This document shows positions 9,663-18,096 of a stretch of 37,693 bases of DNA, piece after piece (position 1 is the first letter of the stretch; every line of letters begins with the position of its first letter). The notes beneath the pieces are model-generated. The model was not told the origin of the DNA, made no database searches, and was given only the letters and a program-made list of their open reading frames with translations. The stretch comes from Methylobacteriaceae bacterium. GTDB lineage: Bacteria > Pseudomonadota > Alphaproteobacteria > Rhizobiales > Beijerinckiaceae. The position numbers and the translations under genes were made by a program. The DNA is taken from assembly GCA_019242655.1 (NCBI GenBank), contig JAFAVH010000352.1, positions 1 to 37,693 on the forward strand, in the 5' to 3' direction.

Positions 9663-10571
9663 ATGAAGGGCGAAATGAAGGTTGCTGTGATGGGGGCGGG
9701 CGCCGTCGGCTGCTATTACGGCGCCATGCTGGCGCGGGCCGGCCATGAGGTCTGCCTGATCGGGCGGCCCCAGCATGTCGAGGCGATAAACGCGCGCGGC
9801 CTGATCCTCGAGACCGCCCGCTTTACCGAGACGCTGCGGGTCGGCGCGAGCACGGGAGCATCCGGCGTGTCGGGCGCAGATCTCATCCTGTTCTGCGTCA
9901 AATCAAACGACACGCTCGCTGCCGGCGAGGATATGACGCCGCACTTGAAGCGGGACGCGAGCATTCTCAGCCTGCAAAACGGCGTCGACAATGCCGAGCG
10001 TTTGCAAGCATTGCTGAAAATGCCCGTCATGCCGGTTGCCGTCTATGTTGCCACTGACATGCCGGCGCCGGGACATGTGCGTCACCATGGGCGCGGCGAG
10101 CTCGTCATCGGCCCGAACGCCGCAAGCGCACGGATCGCCGCCTGCTTTGCCGATGCTGGCATCCCCGCAGAGGTGTCGGAGAAAGTCACAGGCGCACTGT
10201 GGGCCAAGCTGATCGTCAATTGCTCCTACAACGCGCTCTCCGCAATCGCACAGCTGCCCTACGGACGGCTGGTAAAAGTGGAAGGTGTCGTCGAGATCAT
10301 GAACGACGTTATCGCTGAATGCGTCGAAGTCGCAGCTCGCCTCGGCGTTCTACTGCCGGCAGATACGATCGAAACGGTGCTCGGGATCGCCGGTTCCATG
10401 CCGAACCAATATTCGTCAACGGCGCAGGATCTCGCCCGCGGCAAGCGGACCGAGATCGATCATCTCAACGGATACGTCGTACGAAAGGCACGCGAGATCG
10501 GGATCGCGGCGCCGGCGAACCGGGCGCTTCTCGTTGCGATCAAGCTCCTCGAGAGCAGAACGCCAAATTAG
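9663..10571 (+). CDS. 2-dehydropantoate 2-reductase (ketopantoate reductase) family protein
   Basis: MKVAVMGAGAVGCYYGAMLARAGHEVCLIGR N-terminus, SLQNGVDN, LWAKLIVNCSYNALSAI; start could be ATG 9675. Confidence 0.87.
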   Translation: MKGEMKVAVMGAGAVGCYYGAMLARAGHEVCLIGRPQHVEAINARGLILETARFTETLRVGASTGASGVSGADLILFCVKSNDTLAAGEDMTPHLKRDASILSLQNGVDNAERLQALLKMPVMPVAVYVATDMPAPGHVRHHGRGELVIGPNAASARIAACFADAGIPAEVSEKVTGALWAKLIVNCSYNALSAIAQLPYGRLVKVEGVVEIMNDVIAECVEVAARLGVLLPADTIETVLGIAGSMPNQYSSTAQDLARGKRTEIDHLNGYVVRKAREIGIAAPANRALLVAIKLLESRTPN

Positions 10572-10598
10572 CCGGCTTTCGCTTTGCCTGGCGCGAGA

Positions 10599-11342
10599 TC
10601 ACGAACAAGAATGGTCCAACAAAAACTCGCCGTGGCCTTTGCCCATGGCGCCGGGCGTATATTGATCGGCGAGAACGTAGAAGCCAGTGCCAAGTCTCGG
10701 CACCACGACCAAAGTCATGTCCTCCATTTGCCCGGGCGAGACTTGCAGAAGAGTCGCTGCGGCCTTGAAAAGATTAGTCTGGCTGAGGTCGGCCGAATCG
10801 AGCAGCATGGCCCAGTAATACCGTCCGCGAAGCGCAAATTGCAGGCGAGACCATTTGTCAGGCCGGATCGTTGAATCATGCATGCGCAGCTGCTGCGCAT
10901 AACGGCGCTGCAAGCAGTCGACGTGGATGTGCAGTTGATCCTGGCTCCGGCCGGGGCGCGAATTGACGGCTAGGCCAATGTCTGCATCCTTGAGCGGGCG
11001 CTCCGCCGCATCGATCACATATTTTCGCGCACCCCATGCATCCTGGAAATAATTTGGTGGGTCCGGAGACTGAAGCTCAGGATCTTCGATCCCCGTGATC
11101 CTTGCTGTCGGGGAGACGACGACATGTGTTTTGGCAAGCGGTGCGCGTATGGTCGCAAAGCCGCGTGTACGACCCCGATCGGTATTTACGTTGAGACAAG
11201 GAAAGGACCCGCCGGTCAGCTCGTGATTTGTGACGCAGACCTGAACCACGTTCCACAATAGGCCCCGTTCAGCCGCAAGCACCGTTCCCATCGCTGCGAG
11301 GAGCACAATGGCGGAAATCAAAACTGAATTTCTGAGCCTCAT
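10599..11342 (-). CDS. cdh: CDP-diacylglycerol diphosphatase
   Basis: NYFQDAWGARKYVIDAAERPLKDADIGLAVNSRPGRSQDQLHIHVDCL resembles Cdh with its HxH motif; N-terminal membrane/signal segment. Confidence 0.85.
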   Translation of the reverse strand: MRLRNSVLISAIVLLAAMGTVLAAERGLLWNVVQVCVTNHELTGGSFPCLNVNTDRGRTRGFATIRAPLAKTHVVVSPTARITGIEDPELQSPDPPNYFQDAWGARKYVIDAAERPLKDADIGLAVNSRPGRSQDQLHIHVDCLQRRYAQQLRMHDSTIRPDKWSRLQFALRGRYYWAMLLDSADLSQTNLFKAAATLLQVSPGQMEDMTLVVVPRLGTGFYVLADQYTPGAMGKGHGEFLLDHSCS

Positions 11343-11536
11343 TGGACCCTAGGCGCCGGCGGCATCTGCGCCCGCGCCGGCAGAAAGCTCCGGATAGTGA
11401 GCAGAGCCGCTTCCGGAGGGGGCATTGATGCACCAGAAGAGTTGAAGCCAAATCAAGGCCAGGAGCGCCGTGCGGAGCTCAAGGCGCGTGAGAGTTGCCC
11501 TTGCGCGCATCGCTGTGCAAGCTGAGCTATGGGCGG

Positions 11537-12808
11537 ATGCACCGCAGAGTTACCGCGGCTTCGACGGCGATCTCGACTTCGGGCGCGAAATTGGCCCGAG
11601 ATAACGCGCGCGATCATTTGACCACCGAAAGCCCCCCTGCCGAAATCGTGCCCACGCGTACGACATTTCTGCTGCTGCCGCTGGCCTTCGTCAATTTCGC
11701 TGTCGGCGCGGGCGCCTTCCTCGTCATCGGAATGCTGTCGCCGCTCGCGCAATCGTTGTCGATGAGCAAGGTGCAGGCCGCATGGGTGATGAGCGCTTAT
11801 GCGCTCGGCTATGCCCTTACCTCGCCGGTGCTCATTGCGCTGACCGGCGCACTACAACGGCGGACCGTCATTCTCGGCGGCATTGTAATTTTTGTCGCGG
11901 CGAGCCTGTTGTCGGCAATCGCACCGACACCGGGTTGGCTTTACGCGGCGCGGATTCTGGCGGCAATCGGCGCCGGCATGATTACGCCGGTGGCGGCCGC
12001 AATCGCGGTCGCAACAAGCACGGAGGCGACACGCGGTCAGGCGCTGTCCTTCGTATTCGCGGGCATGACGATCGCGCAGGTGGTCGGTGTGCCGGGCGGC
12101 GCTTTCATCGGCTACACTTTCGGGCCGTCCGCGGCATTCGTCACCGCCGCGATCTTGTGTGCGCTTGTCTTCGTCTGGATTGCTGCCGCTGTCCCGCGGC
12201 GGGTGCAGTTTCAGCCGCAATCCCTCACGACGCTTGCCGGCACCATTCTCAGTCCGCGCCATCTCGTCGCTGTCCTATTGACGGTGACGATCGCGACGGC
12301 CGGTTATCTCGGCGCTACCTTCATGGGGCCGCTCGCCGAAGTCCGGCTCGGCATGGGGCGCGACGGCGTTGCGCTGATGCTCGCGGCCGGCGGCGCCGGC
12401 GCATTCGTCGGCAACATTATCGCCGGACGGCTGACGGACCGGCTCGGCGCAAGCCGTGCGCTCCTCTTGTTCCTGATCGGGCAGGCTGTGCTCCTGCCGG
12501 CTTTCACGATGATTCCCTACGGACTTGCACTCGGCCTTGCCTTGAGCTTCTGCTGGAATTTTGCCGGTTGGGGATTCACCGTTCCGCAACAGATGCGGCT
12601 CATGGAGCTCGACAAGGAGACGCAAGGCGTGATGCTTGCGCTCAACGCCGCGGGCATTTATCTCGGCACCGGCCTTGGCTCGGCGATCGCCGGCGTCGTG
12701 TACGAACGTTGGGGCATCGAGTCGACTGGTGTCGTTGGCGGCGCTATCACCGTTCTGGCGATCTTGCATTTGCTCTTTTCGGATTGGCTGGCCAATCGTC
12801 GGACCTAG
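11537..12808 (+). CDS. MFS transporter (AraJ-like sugar/drug efflux type)
   Basis: About 12 hydrophobic segments; SKVQAAWVMSAYALGYALTSPVLIALTGALQRRTVILGGI and NIIAGRLTDRLGASRALL motifs; start uncertain (TTG 11495, ATG 11537 or GTG 11648). Confidence 0.83.
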   Translation: MHRRVTAASTAISTSGAKLARDNARDHLTTESPPAEIVPTRTTFLLLPLAFVNFAVGAGAFLVIGMLSPLAQSLSMSKVQAAWVMSAYALGYALTSPVLIALTGALQRRTVILGGIVIFVAASLLSAIAPTPGWLYAARILAAIGAGMITPVAAAIAVATSTEATRGQALSFVFAGMTIAQVVGVPGGAFIGYTFGPSAAFVTAAILCALVFVWIAAAVPRRVQFQPQSLTTLAGTILSPRHLVAVLLTVTIATAGYLGATFMGPLAEVRLGMGRDGVALMLAAGGAGAFVGNIIAGRLTDRLGASRALLLFLIGQAVLLPAFTMIPYGLALGLALSFCWNFAGWGFTVPQQMRLMELDKETQGVMLALNAAGIYLGTGLGSAIAGVVYERWGIESTGVVGGAITVLAILHLLFSDWLANRRT

Positions 12809-12981
12809 CGCGCAGGTGCCGATTGTTCCGTCAAACCGCGGGCATATGATGAGGGCGGTCCGTTACGCCCGGCTGCAACTCAGTTAGGCGCGCGAGGCAT
12901 ACCGGCCATCGATCTCATCGTATAAGGTAAAGATCAGTTCGCCACCCCCGATTGCGTCCGCAACAATTCTGGAGATTGCCA

Positions 12982-13857
12982 ATGGCCGACTCGTCCGAAT
13001 ACACGCCGCCGAAAGTCTGGACCTGGAATAAAGCGAACGGCGGCCGGTTCGCAAACATCAATCGGCCGATCGCCGGTGCCACACACGACAAGGCACTTCC
13101 GATCGGGAAGCACCCGCTGCAGCTCTACTCGCTGGCGACGCCGAATGGCCAGAAGGTCACGATCATGCTCGAGGAATTGCTCGCGGCCGGGCACAAAGGT
13201 GCGGAGTATGACGCGTGGCTCATTCGGATCGGCGATGGCGATCAATTCGGCAGCGGTTTTGTCGAGGTCAATCCAAATTCCAAGATACCGGCGCTCATGG
13301 ACCGCAGCGGGCCGAAACCGATCCGGGTGTTCGAGTCCGGCGCCATTCTCGTTTATCTCGCCGAGAAGTTCGGCGCCTTCCTGCCGAAGGAAGCGGGCGC
13401 GCGGGCCGAATGTCTGTCGTGGCTGTTCTGGCAGATGGGGAGCGGCCCATATCTCGGCGGCGGCTTCGGGCATTTCTACGCCTATGCGCCGATCAAGATC
13501 GAATATGCGATCGATCGTTTTGCGATGGAGGTGAAGCGTCAGCTCGACGTGCTCGAACGGCGTCTTGCTGAAAACGTCTATGTCGCCGGCGCCGAATATA
13601 CGATCGCCGATATGGCGATCTGGCCGTGGTACGGCGGTCTTGCCAAAGGCGTCCTCTACGAAGCGGGCGAGTTCCTGCAGGTGCAAGACTACAAGAATGT
13701 GCAGCGCTGGGCCAAGGCAGTCGGCGAGCGTCCCGCGGTGAAGCGCGGCCGCATGGTTAATCGGATCAATGGCGATCCCTCAAGCCAGTTGCACGAGCGT
13801 CACGATGCGGGCGATTTCGAAACGAAAACGCAGGATAAACTTGCACCCGCGAATTAA
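12982..13857 (+). CDS. yghU: Glutathione S-transferase family disulfide-bond oxidoreductase (YghU-like)
   Basis: YTPPKVWTWNKANGGRFANINRPIAGATHDKALPIGKHPLQLYSLATPNGQKVTIMLEE and VNPNSKIPAL motifs. Confidence 0.88.
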   Translation: MADSSEYTPPKVWTWNKANGGRFANINRPIAGATHDKALPIGKHPLQLYSLATPNGQKVTIMLEELLAAGHKGAEYDAWLIRIGDGDQFGSGFVEVNPNSKIPALMDRSGPKPIRVFESGAILVYLAEKFGAFLPKEAGARAECLSWLFWQMGSGPYLGGGFGHFYAYAPIKIEYAIDRFAMEVKRQLDVLERRLAENVYVAGAEYTIADMAIWPWYGGLAKGVLYEAGEFLQVQDYKNVQRWAKAVGERPAVKRGRMVNRINGDPSSQLHERHDAGDFETKTQDKLAPAN

Positions 13858-13973
13858 CGCGGAACCTCCGACGAAACACTTGCTCGCCTGGCATGTGACG
13901 CGCGCATCGCGGCTGCGGTAAAAGCATTCTTCCGGACAATATCTCAAGCGAGCTGCTTCGCTGAGCCGGGCAG

Positions 13974-13998
13974 TGCTTTGCCGGTTTCGGGCAAAGCA
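13974..13998. repeat. Intergenic 9-bp perfect inverted repeat
   Basis: TGCTTTGCC-GGTTTCG-GGCAAAGCA between the GST and lipase genes; no T-tract. Confidence 0.4.
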
Positions 13999-14081
13999 TC
14001 GTCGGCATTGACGCGCGCAGCATATCGGCTCACCTTTCGCGCATTCGGCGATGCGACGCCAAGATGCAGGAGGGGCTACGC

Positions 14082-15011
14082 ATGTCCATCCTCACGAAAC
14101 TTCCGGCAGAGACCTACGATCGGGAGGCCTTTGCGGGGTTCGTCCCGCAGCGCGATTTTTTGCTGCCAAATGCGAAAGCGCTGATGTGGCTGTCGCAGCT
14201 CGCCTTTGAGACGGATGAAGTTGAAAAGGTTGCGACGCTACTCGACCGGTTTGGCCTTTCACTCGTGCAAAATGGTGTTGTATCGACACAAGCAAACTCG
14301 CCGCTGCCGATCGCCAGGACGGAAGCGGTCGTTGCTGAAGGCCGCGACGCCGCGTTTCTCGCTTTTGCCGGTACAGATCCGTTGGTCGCGGCGAATTGGG
14401 CGACGGATTTCGATATCCGTCCCAACGCCGACACAACGGAAGGCTTTACGCTTGCTCTTGGACCGGCGATCCCGAAGATCGTACAATTGCTTCGGCCAGG
14501 CGTGCCTGTCTTTGTGACCGGTCACAGTCTCGGCGGCGCATTGGCGGCGGTAGCCGCGCTCCAGCTTGCCAAAGCGGGTGTCACTATCGCCGCCGTTTAC
14601 ACGTTTGGCATGCAGCGTCCCGGCGACGAGCAATTCAAATCCGATTACGATGCTCTACTCGGAATGACCACGTATCGCCTTGTTCACGGGGACGATGTCG
14701 TGCCGAGCGTGCCTCCCTCCTCTTTCCACTTTCGCCATGTGGGGCGCCTGTTGCACACGAACCGTGGCGTTCATTTCGACAAGACGAACTTGCGCGCAGA
14801 TACAAGTTCCGACGCGCCGCCCTTCGGCGGTGTCGCCGCGAATTTTTTCAAGGACTTTGCCGCCCCTTTCAGCGGCGGTGTCGCCGAACTACTGAACGAT
14901 CCCGGGCCGCTATTGCCGGGACGTCCGGAAAAGGTCAAAATAATAATCCGCTTGCTTCCGCAATTCATCAGAGATCATCTTCAAGATAGCTACATTGCCG
15001 CGCTCGCCTGA
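14082..15011 (+). CDS. Lipase family protein (class 3 lipase)
   Basis: VFVTGHSLGGALAAVAALQLAKAG nucleophile elbow, VYTFGMQRPGDEQF, VHGDDVVPSVP; AGGAGG SD before ATG 14082. Confidence 0.82.
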   Translation: MSILTKLPAETYDREAFAGFVPQRDFLLPNAKALMWLSQLAFETDEVEKVATLLDRFGLSLVQNGVVSTQANSPLPIARTEAVVAEGRDAAFLAFAGTDPLVAANWATDFDIRPNADTTEGFTLALGPAIPKIVQLLRPGVPVFVTGHSLGGALAAVAALQLAKAGVTIAAVYTFGMQRPGDEQFKSDYDALLGMTTYRLVHGDDVVPSVPPSSFHFRHVGRLLHTNRGVHFDKTNLRADTSSDAPPFGGVAANFFKDFAAPFSGGVAELLNDPGPLLPGRPEKVKIIIRLLPQFIRDHLQDSYIAALA

Positions 15012-15110
15012 CTTCACCCGCTCGCAGCCCGGGTGCAGAATGTGATTTGATCGATCGTTGTTTGGCGCGACGCAAAACGCCTCGGCCACGCGGCAACGAC
15101 AGGAGCGGAA

Positions 15111-16157
15111 ATGTCAAACGTGATCAACGACGATCGCCGGCATTTTCTCGGCCGGGCGGCCCTTGCCTTCGCGGCAACGCAACTCACAATGGCCACCGCC
15201 AAGGCGCAAACAGTCAATCAAAATCCCTCGAACGCCGGCGCATTCAAAGTGGGGGCGAATACGTCGTTCGCGTCGCTGAAGCAGATCGATGCCGGGCTTC
15301 TCAACGTCGGCTATGCGGACGCGGGCCCGGCAGATGGTCAGCCTATCATTTTGCTACATGGTTGGCCGTACGATATCTACAGCTTTGTCGATGTCGCGCC
15401 TCTGCTTACCGCGAGGGGGTACCGCGTCATCGTCCCGTTCCTGCGCGGGTATGGCTCGACGCATTTTCTTTCGGATACAACGATCCGCAATGGCCAGCCT
15501 GCGGCCATCGCTCTCGACATCGTCGCATTTATGGACGCGCTCAAAATCGAGAGGGCGACGCTTGCGGGGTTTGACTGGGGCGCGCGGACTGCAAACATTA
15601 TCGCGGCGCTTTGGCCGGAGCGCTGCAAGGCAATGGTATCAGTAAGCGGCTATCTCATCGGCAATCAGGAAACGGGCAAGATGCCGCTGCCACCTAAGGC
15701 GGAACTGCAATGGTGGTATCAATTCGCCACCGATCGCGGCCGGGTTGGTTACGAACGATATCGGCGCGAGTTCTCCAAGCTGATTTGGCGACTTGCCTCG
15801 CCGAAATGGAATTTCGACGACGCTACGTTTGAGCGCAGCGCGAAAGCATTCGACAATGCCGATCATGTTGCGATTGTCATTCACAACTATCGCTGGCGGC
15901 TTGCACTGGCTGATGGCGAATCGCGATATGACGATGTGGAAAAACGGCTTGCCCAAAGCCCGACCATCAGCGTGCCGACCATCACCATGGAAGGCGATGC
16001 CAATGGCGCTCCGCATCCCGAACCGGCCGCCTACGCCAAGATGTTCTCCGGCAAATATTCGCATCGGAATGTCATTGGCGGCATTGGCCACAATCTTCCG
16101 CAGGAGGCTCCGCAAGCGTTTGCCGAAGCGGTTCACGACGTCATGACCGCAAGCTAA
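15111..16157 (+). CDS. Alpha/beta hydrolase with Tat-like signal peptide (epoxide-hydrolase-like)
   Basis: DDRRHFLGRAALAFAATQ twin-arginine leader; ILLHGWPYDIYSF, GFDWGARTANIIAALWPERCKAMVSVSGY, GGIGHNLPQEAPQAFAEAV. Confidence 0.86.
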   Translation: MSNVINDDRRHFLGRAALAFAATQLTMATAKAQTVNQNPSNAGAFKVGANTSFASLKQIDAGLLNVGYADAGPADGQPIILLHGWPYDIYSFVDVAPLLTARGYRVIVPFLRGYGSTHFLSDTTIRNGQPAAIALDIVAFMDALKIERATLAGFDWGARTANIIAALWPERCKAMVSVSGYLIGNQETGKMPLPPKAELQWWYQFATDRGRVGYERYRREFSKLIWRLASPKWNFDDATFERSAKAFDNADHVAIVIHNYRWRLALADGESRYDDVEKRLAQSPTISVPTITMEGDANGAPHPEPAAYAKMFSGKYSHRNVIGGIGHNLPQEAPQAFAEAVHDVMTAS

Positions 16158-16180
16158 TCGAAGACGACAGGAGACCTGTC

Positions 16181-16483
16181 ATGAGGATGCGACGTGTTCT
16201 CACGACGTTCAGTGCTCGCCGGAAGAAAAAAGCCGCAATCGTCTGTCTTGGCGTTGCATTGCTTGAGATTGCATTTGCAGGATCAGTTGAGAGCCGTGCG
16301 TCACGCCTTAGCACTCGCGCCACTAACGGCGGCTACCCCTCACAAATCTACACCGGCCAGCCGATTGTTCACGATGGCCAGCCTTACGGATTGCGCAGCG
16401 GGGGTGAAGGGCCGCTGAATGCAAGCGGAAGCTACGGCGCTATGCTCGAGGGGCGAAATCCCGTCGGCAGCACTGGCTTCTAA
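16181..16483 (+). CDS. Small putative secreted/exported hypothetical protein
   Basis: ACAGGAGAC SD before ATG; basic N-terminus plus hydrophobic segment KKAAIVCLGVALLEIAFAGS. Confidence 0.5.
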   Translation: MRMRRVLTTFSARRKKKAAIVCLGVALLEIAFAGSVESRASRLSTRATNGGYPSQIYTGQPIVHDGQPYGLRSGGEGPLNASGSYGAMLEGRNPVGSTGF

Positions 16484-16692
16484 GTTATGGCAAGCCGCGC
16501 ACGTGTTTCCCGGCGCGTCTTTCTCGCTCTCCGCCCCAGGCTCGCAGATTTTCTTTGCCGGTCCAGCGGAACGCGCCGCGGATCAATGCCGGCCGCTTCC
16601 GTCCTGCAATAGCCGACAGCCTTAACGATAGCCTCTCATCGCCAAAAACTCCGGTTGTGGAACGGTGAAATATCTGGCAACGGAAGCGCTCG

Positions 16693-18033
16693 ATGCCAAT
16701 CACCAGCCGATTTGTGGTCCGTTCTTCGATCGGACTGCTTGCCGTCGGATTCCTGACGCTCCTCGGCATTGTCGGCACGACCATTTGGCTGAACGAGCGC
16801 GCGCAATTCTATTTCAACGAAGCGATCACGGCGCGTGACGCCCGGGGCGCGGCGGTCGAGATGCGTGATGCGCTGCGAACCGCGGAGTCGAGCCAGCGCG
16901 GATACATTCTGACCGGAAACGAGATTTATCTCGCGCCCTACGATAGCGCGAGGGCTCAGGCTCAGCGGCACCTGGAGTCGCTCAACCGGTATTTTGCCAC
17001 AGATACGGAACGGCGCCCGATGCTTCGTCGGCTGACGACAATTGTCGCCGAGAAGACCGCCGAGATGGACCAATCGATTGCGCTCAAAAGCGACCAAAAG
17101 AACGAGGAGGCGTTGGCGCAGCTTCGCAGCAATCGCGGCAAGGCTCTGATGGATGAGGCCAACGTTTTTCTCTACGGATTGATCCTGTCCGCGGAAGAGC
17201 GGCTGACCGCCGGTGTCAACGAGCAGCGGGCCAATGCTGCGATGCTTCGATGGATTTCGATCATCGGCGCGTTCGTGATCGTTCTCGTCGTCGGCGGCGT
17301 AACGGTCACGGTCGTGCGATACGCACGCGAAATCGCGCAGGCACGCGATGAGGTGCGCTTGCTCAATATCAGCCTCGAGGAGCGGGTGAAGCAGCGTACG
17401 GCGGAACTCTCCCGCGCCCGCGACAGGGCGGAAGTCCTGCTTGCCGAGGTCAATCACCGCGTCGCCAACAGCCTCGCCCTCGTCGCATCGCTGGTCAAGC
17501 TGCAGTCGAACGCGGTCAAGGACGAAGCCGCGAAAAATGTGCTCGCGGAGACCGAGGGGCGCATCTACGCGGTTTCGCTCATCCACAAGCGGCTTTATTC
17601 TTCGGGCGACGTGCGCTTCGTTGCGCTCGATGAGTATCTGCCGAGCTTGCTGCAACATCTCGAGACATCGATGCGCGCCGAGGGTCATGGAGCGGCGCTG
17701 AGCTACGAGATCGAACCGCTGACACTGCGCACGGATGCCAGCATCAATCTCGGTGTTGTCGTCACCGAATGGGTCACCAACGCCTTCAAGTATGCCTATC
17801 CGGACCGCCCCGGCGAGGTGCGCGTCCGCCTGTCCGGCCAGCCCGACGGTCGCGCCGAGCTTGTTGTCGAGGATGACGGTGTTGGCCGAAGCGCCGACCC
17901 GGCAATCAAGGGCACGGGGCTTGGGACGCGGATCGTGAATGCGATGGCCAAGACCATGGCGGCGGAAATCCGCTATCTCGCGCGGCAACCTGGAACGGCA
18001 GCCCGCCTCGTGTTTTCATTGCCCTCGGACTGA
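16693..18033 (+). CDS. CHASE3-domain sensor histidine kinase, HisKA_2/HWE type
   Basis: N-terminal TM plus CHASE3-like ALRTAESSQRGYILTGNEIYLAPY; EVNHRVANSLALVASLVKLQSNAV phospho-acceptor box; VTEWVTNAFKYAYP and VEDDGVG ATPase motifs. Confidence 0.87.
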   Translation: MPITSRFVVRSSIGLLAVGFLTLLGIVGTTIWLNERAQFYFNEAITARDARGAAVEMRDALRTAESSQRGYILTGNEIYLAPYDSARAQAQRHLESLNRYFATDTERRPMLRRLTTIVAEKTAEMDQSIALKSDQKNEEALAQLRSNRGKALMDEANVFLYGLILSAEERLTAGVNEQRANAAMLRWISIIGAFVIVLVVGGVTVTVVRYAREIAQARDEVRLLNISLEERVKQRTAELSRARDRAEVLLAEVNHRVANSLALVASLVKLQSNAVKDEAAKNVLAETEGRIYAVSLIHKRLYSSGDVRFVALDEYLPSLLQHLETSMRAEGHGAALSYEIEPLTLRTDASINLGVVVTEWVTNAFKYAYPDRPGEVRVRLSGQPDGRAELVVEDDGVGRSADPAIKGTGLGTRIVNAMAKTMAAEIRYLARQPGTAARLVFSLPSD

Positions 18034-18096
18034 CAAGGCGGGATCAACCAGCTGAGACGAGAAGAGCGCACCAAGGCCAGTCGAACCAGAGCAGGC

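Noticed and set aside
11782-12849. 355-aa + strand ORF in another frame of the MFS gene
   Set aside because: Arg-rich out-of-frame translation; the MFS frame has clear transmembrane and family motifs
16636-17988. 450-aa minus-strand ORF opposite the histidine kinase
   Set aside because: Shadow ORF; the kinase frame carries CHASE3, H-box and ATPase motifs
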